A stretch of DNA of 64,000 nt. Source: Oscillospiraceae bacterium. Its GTDB lineage: Bacteria > Bacillota > Clostridia > Oscillospirales > Ruminococcaceae. The first letter of the stretch is position 1. Each line of letters opens with the position of its first letter. The position numbers and the translations under genes were made by a program. The stretch lies in NCBI GenBank assembly GCA_902766785.1, contig CACXEO010000085.1, forward strand, positions 1-64,000, in the 5' to 3' direction. Below the pieces are notes generated by a model. The model was not told the DNA's origin and ran no database searches. It saw nothing but the letters and a program-made list of their open reading frames with translations. Positions 1 through 7,859 of the stretch are shown one piece after another.

Positions 1-33
1 CCGATCCAGATAGATATCCCGTTTGATCTCCAT
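1..33 (-). CDS. N-terminus of a truncated minus-strand protein, possibly an AAA/DUF4143-type ATPase
   Basis: Only the first 11 codons are in the window; the gene reads leftwards off the edge. It begins with ATG at 33-31 and a strong AGGAGGA ribosome site lies just upstream at about 38-44 on the minus strand. The visible start, MEIKRDIYLDR, resembles the opening of many bacterial AAA-family/DUF4143 ATP-binding proteins, but eleven residues cannot establish this, so the product is only a suggestion. Confidence 0.4.
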   Translation of the reverse strand, partial: MEIKRDIYLDR

Positions 34-285
34 ATTGTCCTCCTGCTTCCGGAATAAATGTGCTTACACCTTTTTTCGTAATTATTATATCCGATACCTC
101 CACAAAAGTCAAGTGTTCCCTGCAAGTTCATAAAAAAGTAACGAGCCAACCAGAAGATTGACTCGTTGCTTTCGTATTCTGTTTGCTTTTCCGTACCGGC
201 TTGCCGACCTGTCACATAGTTGCCCCATGAGACGGAGCAGTTTTCCGCGCGGTTTTTTATTATTGTTGTTCGCTTCAGCGTAAAA

Positions 286-945
286 AACCACCGGCTTTGC
301 CGGTGAGAATCAAAATCTTTAGATAAAAGGAGGAATTGTCATGAATGACATAAACAGTTTAGCACATTCAAAATGGAGATGCCAGTATCACATTGCATTT
401 GCACCGAAATATCGCAGGCAGGAAGTATATGGGAAAATAAAAGCGGATATAGGGCAAATTTTGCGGAAGTTATGTGAGCAAAAAAGTGTGGAAATTATAG
501 AAGCACAAGCGTGTCCGGATCATATCCATATGCTGGTGAGCATTCCGCCTAGTTTGAGTGTAGCGCAATTCATGGGATATCTCAAAGGGAAAAGCAGTCT
601 GATGATTTTCGACCGACACGCCAATTTGAAATACAAATAGGGGAATCGTCACTTCTGGTGCAGAGGATATTACGTAGATACAGTTGGACGGAATAAAAAG
701 GCGATTGCACAACACATCAAAAATCAGTTGGAAGAGGACATTGCGGCAGACCAAATTTCACTCAAAGAATATATTGACCCGTTTACGGGTAGCAAGAATA
801 CAAAGGCATAAAAATAGGCCGCTTTAGCGGCGGCCTGTGATAGTAATGCGGTTGTTAAACCTTTCGATACCCCTTAAGGGGTGTGCCTGTATAATGCCCT
901 TTTAGGGCTTGTGCAAACCACCAGTTCAACTGGTGGTTTTGATTT
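286..945 (+). mobile_element. Decayed IS200-type insertion sequence
   Basis: A single IS200-like transposase gene is flanked by subterminal hairpins, as expected of the IS200/IS605 family, which has no terminal inverted repeats. The left hairpin is 289-305 (CACCGGC, loop ttt, GCCGGTG). The right end has a perfect 10-bp stem at 916-940 (AAACCACCAG/CTGGTGGTTT), preceded by two small palindromes at about 872-907. There is no tnpB. Exact ends cannot be fixed, because this family leaves no target duplication; the limits are the outer hairpins plus a few bases. Confidence 0.75.
341..811 (+). pseudogene. tnpA: IS200/IS605 TnpA transposase, inactivated by an in-frame stop
   Basis: The frame starts at ATG 341 behind AGGAGG and encodes a Y1 (HUH) transposase with the metal-binding His-x-His in CPDHIHML. 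A TAG codon at 638-640 interrupts it after 99 codons. The same frame then continues with the family's conserved GNRHFWCRGYYVDTVG and ISLKEYIDPF segments to TAA at 809-811, so this is a nonsense mutation (probably Tyr to amber) in a gene of about 155 codons. The catalytic tyrosine, normally in a YIxNQ motif, is His here (QHIKNQ). Either change should abolish transposition. Confidence 0.9.
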
Positions 946-1150
946 ATGAGTTGAAATTTTGACCAGGTAAACTATAATTTGTTCAATTATTGAATATAAC
1001 GACAAAATATTACAATTAGTATATTAAATTATCTTTTTAAATGGTTTTAATTCGGAAATAATAATAAAAACAGAATCAAAGGCGATTGAAGATAACAGAC
1101 ATTTCTATAAATATAACGGAATTATATCCTGAAACAGTCCGCATAGAAAA
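945..1150. other. AT-rich intergenic spacer
   Basis: Very AT-rich sequence between the IS200 right end and the rpsT terminator. I see no convincing reading frame, RNA structure or repeat in it. Confidence 0.5.
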
Positions 1151-1181
1151 TAAAAAACGCGTATGTTTACATACGCGTTTA
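1151..1181 (-). terminator. Terminator of rpsT
   Basis: On the minus strand, an 11-bp stem (AAACGCGTATG / CATACGCGTTT, loop TAAA) at 1180-1155 runs into a T-rich tract at 1157-1151, about 55 bp after the rpsT stop codon. Confidence 0.85.
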
Positions 1182-1235
1182 ACTTTTTGTTTCCTACAGT
1201 TCTGAGAGGTGGCGAACTGTAAAAACGAACCGCAA

Positions 1236-1496
1236 TTATGCGTTGGCGCTCAATTTGCGTGCAAGCTGAGCTTTCTTTCTGGATGCGGTGTTTTTATGAA
1301 GCAGACCTTTTGCACAAGCCTGGTCAACCTTTTTGATAGCCAGACGAACAGCGGCTTCTTTATCGGCTGCGTTTGCGGCGACAGCGGCGTCCGCTTTTTT
1401 CAAAACAGTTTTGAGGTTGGACTTCACTGCTTTGTTTCTCATGGTTTTGGTCTGGAGAACTTTCACCCTTTTTTTTGCGGATTTAATGTTCGGCAT
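1236..1496 (-). CDS. rpsT: 30S ribosomal protein S20
   Basis: An 86-residue, Lys/Ala-rich basic protein starting MPNIKSAKKR, the diagnostic S20 opening. S20 binds the 5' domain of 16S rRNA as a primary assembly protein of the small subunit. The full-length frame has a strong AGGAGGTG site eight bases before the ATG and its own terminator, so it is probably monocistronic. It is divergent from gpr, a neighbourhood common in Clostridia, where rpsT often lies beside the germination protease gene. Confidence 0.97.
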   Translation of the reverse strand: MPNIKSAKKRVKVLQTKTMRNKAVKSNLKTVLKKADAAVAANAADKEAAVRLAIKKVDQACAKGLLHKNTASRKKAQLARKLSANA

Positions 1497-1699
1497 CTTT
1501 TTGCACCTCCTTCACATAAGCAAACCGGTTTTGGAACACAATAAGCTTATAACTATGAACCACAGGCCGCCAAGGCTTTCACCTTAAGACACAAGCGGCG
1601 CTGTGACAGCATCAATAATACTACCATAAATTCAAAAAAAAAGCAAGTTTTTTCTTTTAAAAGAGCAAAATTATCATCGAAAAGGCGGGGAAATGAAAA

Positions 1700-2566
1700 A
1701 TGGATTCACAAATCCGTACCGATTTGGCGGTAGAGAGTGTAGAACAGCTTGAAAAAGAGCCCTTAGGGGTCAGGAAACGCCAGTATTCCAAAGAGGGTGT
1801 TACGGTTACAGAAGTTGCTGTCCATGATGAAAAAACGGCGGAAGAGCTGAAAAAGGCGGTCGGTAATTATGTGACGATCGACCTGACACCTTTCCAGTCG
1901 GTCAGCGTCAATTTTGAAGGTGAGCTTTCAGTTGTCGCAGAGGAACTGCAAAAGCTTCTTCCCGCTGAGGGATTGGTTTTGGTAGCAGGGCTTGGAAATG
2001 AACAAATCACCCCTGACGCTGTAGGGCCTAAAACCGCTGCAGGTGTTTTGGCGACCCGTCATGTTACCGATGGGAACAACCATATAGAGGGCCTTTCGGA
2101 GCTGCGTCCGGTTGCAGTGATGGCACCGGGCGTACTGGGGCAGACCGGGATTGAGACGGCTGAGTTTATCCGTTCGGTCTGTGACCGGATCAAACCGTCC
2201 GCAGTGATTGCTGTTGACGCGCTTGCTTCCGGCAGCATCCGCAGGCTGGGCACAACGGTTCAGCTGACCAACACCGGTATTTCTCCGGGATCGGGCGTAC
2301 AGAACAAGAGAAAAGCCCTCAACCAGGATGCGCTCGGCGTTCCGGTTGTCGCACTTGGAATCCCAACAATTGTAGACGCCGCTTCGGTCGTAGTTCGCGC
2401 ACCGGCCGGAGAAAATCCGGAGCCGGAGGAACTTTCGGGCTGTATGGTCACCCCGCGGGAAATCGACGTGATTATAGACAAGGCGTCCTCTATGCTGGCA
2501 CTCGCTATCAATAAGGCGCTACAGCCCAGTTTATCTGTTGAGGACATCCTTGGACTGACAGAATAA
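1700..2566 (+). CDS. gpr: Spore germination protease GPR
   Basis: A 288-residue GPR (peptidase family A25), the protease that degrades small acid-soluble spore proteins during germination. It opens with MDSQIRTDLAVE, matching the conserved IRTDLA region next to the self-processing site, so the propeptide is very short, as in other clostridia. Asp106 (PDAVGP) and Asp173 (VDALAS) align with the two essential aspartates of Bacillus GPR. It is shorter than the Bacillus protein (about 370 residues) but complete by clostridial standards. The ATG at 1700 follows GGCGGGG. In known systems it is made in the forespore under sigma-G; I could not identify a convincing sigma-G promoter here. Confidence 0.96.
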   Translation: MDSQIRTDLAVESVEQLEKEPLGVRKRQYSKEGVTVTEVAVHDEKTAEELKKAVGNYVTIDLTPFQSVSVNFEGELSVVAEELQKLLPAEGLVLVAGLGNEQITPDAVGPKTAAGVLATRHVTDGNNHIEGLSELRPVAVMAPGVLGQTGIETAEFIRSVCDRIKPSAVIAVDALASGSIRRLGTTVQLTNTGISPGSGVQNKRKALNQDALGVPVVALGIPTIVDAASVVVRAPAGENPEPEELSGCMVTPREIDVIIDKASSMLALAINKALQPSLSVEDILGLTE

Positions 2567-2654
2567 AGGTACATTTTAGGCTCAGTTCCGTCATATATAT
2601 GGGAACAGGCGAAAGACGCCAATCCCAGCTGTATAGCGGAACGGAGTGTTGAAA

Positions 2655-3794
2655 ATGAATCGTAACAAAAACAAACGAATCGCAAGAAGGGTGATGGCTG
2701 TGCTGACCCTTATACTGCTGAGCCCTTTTTTATATCAGGGCGTGCTCAACAGCCTGCCCTATATCAATGCGGCCGCCTACCAGCTTGCCGTTTGGTCGGC
2801 GGGCCTGACTTTGCCCGAGGGAGGAAAGGAACTACTGGCGAAAGAGTTTACATCTTCCCAGGATGATAATTCCTCCAGTACGCCAGCGGTTACGGTTCAG
2901 GACTCGGGAAATATTTCTGAAAGCGAACCGGAAAGCGTGTCCTCTGAAACATCTTCCCAGTCTTCAGAACAGACACCGGTCCGTCCGGCGGACGCCGGAG
3001 ATATTATTCGCCGCCAGTATAAAGGCGCGGCCAGTTCAGTCCAGTTCCAGATTTCCAACAACGCTTGGATTAAGAATCTGACTACACATACCCAAGAAGA
3101 GATTATGGCGCAGATTTCGCAGGGGCCCGCCTTTAAAATTGACAAAGGGGACGCACCACAGGTGCTGATTATGCATACCCATACTACAGAGAGCTATGAG
3201 CGCCAGACGCTCGACTGGTTCGACAAGAGCTTTAACTCCCGCACAACCGACAACCAGTATAACGTCTGCCGGGTGGGAGATGAAATTGAAAAGCAGCTCA
3301 AAGCTGCAGGGATTGGCGTTCTGCATGATAGGACACTACACGATTATCCAACCTTTCCCGGTTGTTATGACCGTTCTGCTGGTACGGTTCAAAATTATCT
3401 GAAACAGTACCCCAGTATTAAGGTAGTGCTTGATGTTCACCGTGACGCCATTGAGCAGAAAGACGGGACCCGTATCGCCCCGGTGGCAAATATCAACGGC
3501 AAAAACGCCGCACAGGTAATGATTATTTCAGGCTGTGACGACGGAACAATGGGCTATCCGAATTATTTTCAGAATCTAAAATTTGCTGCCCTTCTTCAAA
3601 GCCAGATGGAGGCGGATTACCCCGGTTTTGCCCGGCCGCTTCTTTTCGATTACCGGAAATACAATCAGCACCTGACCACCGGGTCAATCCTGCTGGAGAT
3701 GGGCGGGCATGCCAACAGCATGGAAGAAGTCATTTACGCCGGGGAACTGATAGGAAAATCTCTTGTAAAGGCGTTAAAGAGCATTCAGTCATAG
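2655..3794 (+). CDS. spoIIP: Stage II sporulation protein P
   Basis: SpoIIP is the amidase/endopeptidase of the SpoIID-SpoIIM-SpoIIP machine that thins septal peptidoglycan and drives engulfment. The protein has an N-terminal membrane segment (about residues 14-30), a Ser/Glu-rich linker (about 65-115) and the C-terminal amidase domain with HTHTTE at 174-179 and DVHRDA further on. I chose ATG 2655 because GGAG at 2643-2646 is spaced eight bases from it; the GTG at 2646 overlaps that ribosome site. It follows gpr by 88 bp, the usual gpr-spoIIP pairing. Expression is expected under sigma-E in the mother cell. Confidence 0.96.
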   Translation: MNRNKNKRIARRVMAVLTLILLSPFLYQGVLNSLPYINAAAYQLAVWSAGLTLPEGGKELLAKEFTSSQDDNSSSTPAVTVQDSGNISESEPESVSSETSSQSSEQTPVRPADAGDIIRRQYKGAASSVQFQISNNAWIKNLTTHTQEEIMAQISQGPAFKIDKGDAPQVLIMHTHTTESYERQTLDWFDKSFNSRTTDNQYNVCRVGDEIEKQLKAAGIGVLHDRTLHDYPTFPGCYDRSAGTVQNYLKQYPSIKVVLDVHRDAIEQKDGTRIAPVANINGKNAAQVMIISGCDDGTMGYPNYFQNLKFAALLQSQMEADYPGFARPLLFDYRKYNQHLTTGSILLEMGGHANSMEEVIYAGELIGKSLVKALKSIQS

Positions 3795-3803
3795 AGGAGT
3801 CTT

Positions 3804-4154
3804 ATGAGAAAAAGGAAGTTTATAAAAGAAGCCTGCCGGAAAGGGCTGGTCTCATTTTGCATTACATGTCTGCTGCTCGTCCTTCTGGCGGGTTCCTCCA
3901 TCGCGCTTTATAATACGGCTTCCGTCCTTTACGGTGAGGATGAGGTCGCAACCGTACAGAAAAGCGGAACTTCATATGAATTTACGCTGTTTTCTGAAAA
4001 GAGAACCGTTTCCGCGGAGAAGGCGGAAAACATGGTGGAACAGATACTTGAATACAGCCCGTGGATGCCGGGTGAAATACGGGCCTTTCTGCTTGCAGCA
4101 GGGGGGATTTGGCAGGGAGCGCAGGAAGCGGCGGATTTTTGGCTCAGCGGGTAA
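3804..4154 (+). CDS. Small membrane-anchored protein of unknown function after spoIIP
   Basis: A 116-residue protein beginning nine bases after the spoIIP stop with its own AGAGGAG site, so almost certainly co-transcribed with it. It has a basic N-terminus, one hydrophobic segment (about residues 16-36, CITCLLLVLLAGSSIALYN) and a C-terminal part rich in Glu, Ala and Trp. I recognise no family. Its place between spoIIP and dpaA suggests a sporulation-linked membrane protein, which is inference from position only. Confidence 0.8.
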   Translation: MRKRKFIKEACRKGLVSFCITCLLLVLLAGSSIALYNTASVLYGEDEVATVQKSGTSYEFTLFSEKRTVSAEKAENMVEQILEYSPWMPGEIRAFLLAAGGIWQGAQEAADFWLSG

Positions 4155-4207
4155 ATTCAAAGCGTTTGACTGACAAATACTATCCTTTTTAAGTTTAAAA
4201 TTAAATG

Positions 4208-4236
4208 AACCGAATAGCAGCTGCCCTCATAGGATA
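4208..4236 (+). promoter_or_regulatory. Predicted sigma-K promoter of dpaA
   Basis: AACC at 4208-4211 and CATAGGATA at 4228-4236, separated by 16 bp, match the mother-cell sigma-K consensus mACm-(16)-CATAnnnTA. In Bacillus subtilis the dipicolinate synthase operon is sigma-K dependent, so motif and gene fit. The -10 also forms half of a perfect inverted repeat, CATAGGAT (4228-4235) / ATCCTATG (4246-4253), whose right arm abuts the GGGGG ribosome site. Confidence 0.65.
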
Positions 4237-4264
4237 TAGAAGAAAATCCTATGGGGGTTGTTCC

Positions 4265-5053
4265 ATGATTATAGATAAAACTTATTTGGTCGCCGGCGGC
4301 GACCTGCGCCAGCTTTATCTGGCCAAAGCATTGGCACGAAAGGGAAACAAAGTATACATCGCCTGTTTTGATGAGGCTTTTGAATTGGATAAGAGGCTTA
4401 TCCCGGTTGATCAGCCGTTTCAAGTTACTGAACGGCTTGATTGTATTGTTCTGCCTCTCCCTGTCACCAACGATGGGATTACCGTTAATACACCGCTTTC
4501 CAAAAAATACCTGGAGCTGGAAACTGTGCTGAAGCAGGCAGACACTTCTACCGTTATTTTTGGCGGAAAGATTGAAAAACCGTTCCAGACGGTTTGCAAT
4601 GACCGCGGCCTGGAGGTCGTCGATTATCTGGAGCGGGAGGAACTGGCCGTCCTCAACGCAATACCCACAGCCGAGGGCGCTTTGGAAATTTTAATGCAGG
4701 AGCTGCCCACCACCCTGTTCGGCACCAAATGCCTGATCACCGGGTTTGGGCGGATTTCAAAGGTTCTGGCAAAATACCTGACGGCTCTTGGCGTAACGGT
4801 TACCATAGCCGCAAGAAAGTATTCCGACCTTGCGTGGGCGAAAGTCTATGGCTGTGAAGGAATACATATCAGCCGGATGGCGGAGGCGGCCGGAAATTTT
4901 GACTACATTGTCAATACAGTTCCGGCAAAGCTTTTTTACCATGGGGTTTTGTCGAAATTAAAAGACCGCTGCCTGGTTCTGGATCTTGCCTCAAAACCCG
5001 GCGGGGCGGGCAGCGGGGATAAAGATAGAACCGGCTGCATATGGTTGTGGTAA
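4265..5053 (+). CDS. dpaA: Dipicolinate synthase subunit A, 5' part (interrupted by the element)
   Basis: DpaA (SpoVFA) with DpaB oxidises dihydrodipicolinate to dipicolinic acid in the mother cell. This part has the N-terminal DpaA domain (about residues 1-115) and the Rossmann domain with GFGRISKVLAK near residue 159, ending at the conserved LDLASKPGG. After Gly247 the frame enters foreign sequence and stops 15 codons later at 5053. The missing 48 residues (VDFELAKQLGIKVIW to the end) lie at 8988-9134. Joined at the GGGG core they give 294 residues, against 297 in B. subtilis. The ATG at 4265 follows a GGGGG site and fits the family start; upstream in-frame starts would precede the promoter. 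Confidence 0.95.
   Translation: MIIDKTYLVAGGDLRQLYLAKALARKGNKVYIACFDEAFELDKRLIPVDQPFQVTERLDCIVLPLPVTNDGITVNTPLSKKYLELETVLKQADTSTVIFGGKIEKPFQTVCNDRGLEVVDYLEREELAVLNAIPTAEGALEILMQELPTTLFGTKCLITGFGRISKVLAKYLTALGVTVTIAARKYSDLAWAKVYGCEGIHISRMAEAAGNFDYIVNTVPAKLFYHGVLSKLKDRCLVLDLASKPGGAGSGDKDRTGCIWLW
4991..5023 (+). promoter_or_regulatory. attL-type junction
   Basis: The left half (4991-5002, TCAAAACCCGGC) is dpaA sequence, then the GGGG core (5003-5006), then element sequence with CAGCGG (5011-5016) and GGATAAA (5017-5023). The dpaA arm TCAAAACCC is the near-complement of GGATTTTGA at 8993-9001 across attR. The element arm CAGCGG is the complement of CCGCTG at 8976-8981. Confidence 0.8.
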
Positions 5054-5078
5054 AGGATAAAAAGGAGTGACGCAGCCA

Positions 5079-5240
5079 ATGCCATCCAAACAGGTTACCA
5101 TTGCGGCGGTTTTTCCCAAAAAAGGTGGCCCGCTTCTGACTGACGCGGTGAAAAAGGCGCTTGGGGCCCGGCGCCGGGAAAAGGGGGGAACAAGCTTTGA
5201 GGGGAACAGCTCTTTACCTGAGACTCTCAAGAGAGGATGA
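5079..5240 (+). CDS. Small 53-codon ORF overlapping the recombinase start
   Basis: ATG 5079 follows AAAGGAG (5061-5067) by 11 bases and encodes a basic peptide opening MPSKQVTIAAVFPKKGG. It ends at TGA 5238-5240, overlapping the recombinase gene by 44 bases in another frame. Its frame carries the better ribosome site, so the recombinase is probably translationally coupled to it. I recognise no family. A leader peptide or a recombination directionality factor are possible roles, with no direct evidence; it may also be non-functional. Confidence 0.45.
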   Translation: MPSKQVTIAAVFPKKGGPLLTDAVKKALGARRREKGGTSFEGNSSLPETLKRG

Positions 5241-6399
5241 GGAACGAAAAAGTGAATCACAGAGCATTGCGAACCAGCGTGCGTTCCTGCTCCGATATGC
5301 GGCTGAAAACGGGCTGGAGATATACGACACCTACATAGACGACGGTTTCACCGGTACAAATTTTGACCGCCCCGGGTTTCAGCGGATGATCGCAGACATC
5401 GAAAGCGGACTGATTGATACAGTTCTGGTCAAGGACCTTTCCCGGCTGGGAAGGGACCACATTGACACCGGGTACTACTATGAGCGGTACTTTCCGGCCC
5501 GGAACGTCCGGTTTATCGCCGTCAACGACGGGATCGACACCGAGCGGGAGACCGCTGGAAATGATATGGGGCTGTTCAAGGCTGCTTTCAACGATCTCTA
5601 TGCAAAGGATATTTCCAAAAAAGTGGTAACCGCCCTGCAGGCAAAAAAGAAAAATGGGGAATTCATCGGGGCGGTTGCCCCATACGGCTACCGAAAGAGT
5701 GCGGAATCTAAAAATAAACTGGAGCCGGAGCCGGAGGAGGCGGAAATTGTCCGCCGTATTTTTGAAAGGCGGCTTCTGGGGGAAGGCTATACGGCAATCG
5801 CACGCTGGCTGGACGGCAGAGGAATACCTCCCCCGTCGGTAAAACGCGGAAGAGACACGGCGCACTGGAGCGATACCGTTGTCAAGAGAATCCTGACAAA
5901 CCCCACCTACTGCGGCGATTTAACCCAGAACTGGAGCCGGAAGGTGAACTATAAGGTGGACCGCCGGCGCGTTCTTCCCGCCGGGGAATGGATCACCGTG
6001 CGGAATACCCATGAACCTTTGGTGAGCCGCGACGTTTTTGAACGGGTGCAGGCTGGAATTGAACGCCGCACGCCGGGGCCGGAACATCCCCTGAGCGGTT
6101 TCTTGTTCTGTGCGGCCTGCGGCAGCCGGATGGCTTTTGTCTCCCGGGGCAGGTACAGCTACGCGGTCTGTGGTGGATGGAAGCGGTCCGGAGGAAAGCG
6201 CTGCCGCTCCCATTGCTGCCGGGAAGACGAGCTGAACAAGTCGGTCTTTTGTTGGCTGGAAAAAGAACTGGATCGGGATGGAGCCGTGCCTATGCAGGCT
6301 GATATTTCAGATGCAGGCCTTTTATTTCAAAGCGTTTTGGAACGGGTAGAGATGGATGAGGGAAAGCGCTTGGCTCTGTATTTGCGGACGGATATTTGA
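5197..6399 (+). CDS. Large serine recombinase of the dpaA element
   Basis: A 400-residue site-specific recombinase. The resolvase domain (about 1-150) carries the nucleophile Ser11 in LYLRLSRED and the VKDLSRLGRD motif (78-87). The recombinase domain starts near APYGYRKS (161-168), and a zinc ribbon is formed by Cys305, 308, 325, 336 and/or 340. The C-terminal coiled-coil part is short, so this is a compact member. I chose TTG 5197, giving MRGTALYLRLS with GGGGGGAA eight bases upstream; TTG 5161 would add a Gly/Arg-rich tail unlike the family. No sigma-A promoter is visible between dpaA and this gene, so read-through from the dpaA promoter is the likely expression route. It should catalyse integration, and with a partner excision, at the GG core. 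Confidence 0.93.
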   Translation: MRGTALYLRLSREDEERKSESQSIANQRAFLLRYAAENGLEIYDTYIDDGFTGTNFDRPGFQRMIADIESGLIDTVLVKDLSRLGRDHIDTGYYYERYFPARNVRFIAVNDGIDTERETAGNDMGLFKAAFNDLYAKDISKKVVTALQAKKKNGEFIGAVAPYGYRKSAESKNKLEPEPEEAEIVRRIFERRLLGEGYTAIARWLDGRGIPPPSVKRGRDTAHWSDTVVKRILTNPTYCGDLTQNWSRKVNYKVDRRRVLPAGEWITVRNTHEPLVSRDVFERVQAGIERRTPGPEHPLSGFLFCAACGSRMAFVSRGRYSYAVCGGWKRSGGKRCRSHCCREDELNKSVFCWLEKELDRDGAVPMQADISDAGLLFQSVLERVEMDEGKRLALYLRTDI

Positions 6400-6424
6400 A
6401 TTTTGGAGCCCGAATGGATATAAT
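6396..6424 (+). promoter_or_regulatory. Sigma-A promoter of the element's cargo genes
   Basis: TTGAAT (6396-6401), a 17-bp spacer and a perfect TATAAT (6419-6424), overlapping the end of the recombinase gene and 34 bp before the patatin ATG. It would give the cargo vegetative expression independent of the dpaA promoter. Confidence 0.7.
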
Positions 6425-6458
6425 AAGGCCAAGAAGAACTGAAAAAGGAGGCGTTAAG

Positions 6459-7772
6459 ATGAAACGTGCGGTTGTACTGTCGGGCGGAGGTTCCCGCGGC
6501 GGCTACGAAGTAGGGGTATGGAGGGCGCTTCGGGAACTGGGATTGGATTTCCAGATCGTCACCGGCACGTCAGTCGGATCCCTTAACGGCCTGATGATGG
6601 TACAGGGAGATTATGAAAAAGCGGTTGAAATGTGGAAAGCCCTGACTCCGGACCAGGTGATGAGTCTTACACTGCCTGAACCGTTTCAGAAAGCTGAAGG
6701 TTTATTTGAATTTCTACGGCAGACAGTTTTCCGGGGTGGGGCCGATGTTTCCCCCTTAGCCAATACCCTTGAACGGGTGATTGATTACGACCGGTTTTAC
6801 GCTTCCCCGGTCGATTTCGGGCTGGTGACGGTCACCTATCCCAGCTTCCGGCCGCTGGTTCTCAAAAAAGAGGAGATTCCCCGCGAGAAGCTCAAGGATT
6901 ACCTGATGGCCTCGGCCGCCTGCTTTCCAGCTTTCCAGCCCCATGTCATCGATGAGAAACAGTACGTGGACGGCGGCTTTTTTGACAATCTTCCAATCAA
7001 TCTCGCCATTGAAATGGGAGCGGAAGAAATTATTGCGGTGGAGTTGCAGGACATCAACCTGGTTCGCCCGGTGCGGAACAAAGGGATAAAAATAATACGC
7101 ATCGGGCGGAAAAAGCGGAGTACGCTGGGACCGCTGCTGGTTTTTGACCCGTCGCAGACAATGAAGAATATGAATTGGGGTTACCAGGACTGTATGAAGG
7201 CTTTCGGCAGGCTGGAAGGCGATATCTATTCATTTTCAAAAGGCTTTCTGAAGGGTGAATGCAAAAGGCTGGGACGGGAATTTTCAGAACTATTTCACTG
7301 CATGGTCAAAACCTACTCCTACAGCCTTGACCATGTTATCGCAATGGCTCACCTCAAACGGGCGCTGGGAGGGTATCTCAGCCAGGAAGGCGTTCCCAGC
7401 CTGGAGCGGGCCCTTTTACGTTCAGCAGAATGCGCCGCCGGAATATTGGGGCTTGACGACACAGCAGTTTATACGGCGTGCAGGTTCCACTCAGCGATTA
7501 GGGAAAAGCTTGAAACCGCCGATTCCCTTCCACCCGGCGTGCGGGAAATCATTTTGGACGGCGGGCTTTCCCCCAAAGAAAAGCTTGACCGCCTTGGCAG
7601 ACTGAGCGGCCCTGATTTACTATATTTTGCCTGCCAGAGGCTCCGCCAGCTTTGTGATGGAACGTTTCCGGTTCAAAAAATGAACCGCATTTCCGCTGCC
7701 TTTCCTCAGTTTGTGTTGGGTGCGGTTTACTGTGAGGCCCTCCGGCGGGCATCAAAGAAAATGGACGGATAA
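6459..7772 (+). CDS. Patatin-like phospholipase (element cargo)
   Basis: A 437-residue protein whose first 200 residues form a patatin domain: the oxyanion-hole glycine loop GGGSRGG (9-15), nucleophile elbow GTSVG with Ser38, and Asp171 in the DGG motif completing the Ser-Asp dyad. Such enzymes cleave fatty acids from phospholipids or neutral lipids. All catalytic residues are intact. The C-terminal 230 residues are poorly recognisable and probably helical. No signal peptide is seen, so it is cytoplasmic. ATG 6459 follows AAAGGAGG; the longer frame upstream overlaps the promoter and was rejected. With DegV next door, a lipid-release and fatty-acid-binding pair is plausible but unproven. Confidence 0.93.
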   Translation: MKRAVVLSGGGSRGGYEVGVWRALRELGLDFQIVTGTSVGSLNGLMMVQGDYEKAVEMWKALTPDQVMSLTLPEPFQKAEGLFEFLRQTVFRGGADVSPLANTLERVIDYDRFYASPVDFGLVTVTYPSFRPLVLKKEEIPREKLKDYLMASAACFPAFQPHVIDEKQYVDGGFFDNLPINLAIEMGAEEIIAVELQDINLVRPVRNKGIKIIRIGRKKRSTLGPLLVFDPSQTMKNMNWGYQDCMKAFGRLEGDIYSFSKGFLKGECKRLGREFSELFHCMVKTYSYSLDHVIAMAHLKRALGGYLSQEGVPSLERALLRSAECAAGILGLDDTAVYTACRFHSAIREKLETADSLPPGVREIILDGGLSPKEKLDRLGRLSGPDLLYFACQRLRQLCDGTFPVQKMNRISAAFPQFVLGAVYCEALRRASKKMDG

Positions 7773-7859
7773 AATTATTATAAATGTGGGCAAAAGAACT
7801 GTTCAAAACAAATAATTCGTGTTACAATATTACAAAATTTAAAGTATTGGAGTACAATT

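Noticed and set aside
109..291. A 60-codon minus-strand frame in the IS200 left flank
   Set aside because: No ribosome site or recognisable residues; it overlaps the insertion's left hairpin.
341..640. A complete 99-residue transposase
   Set aside because: The same frame resumes after TAG with conserved TnpA residues to 811, so it is a truncated pseudogene.
5161..5196. Upstream TTG start for the recombinase
   Set aside because: It would add a Gly/Arg-rich tail unlike the family; TTG 5197 has the spaced ribosome site and the usual start.
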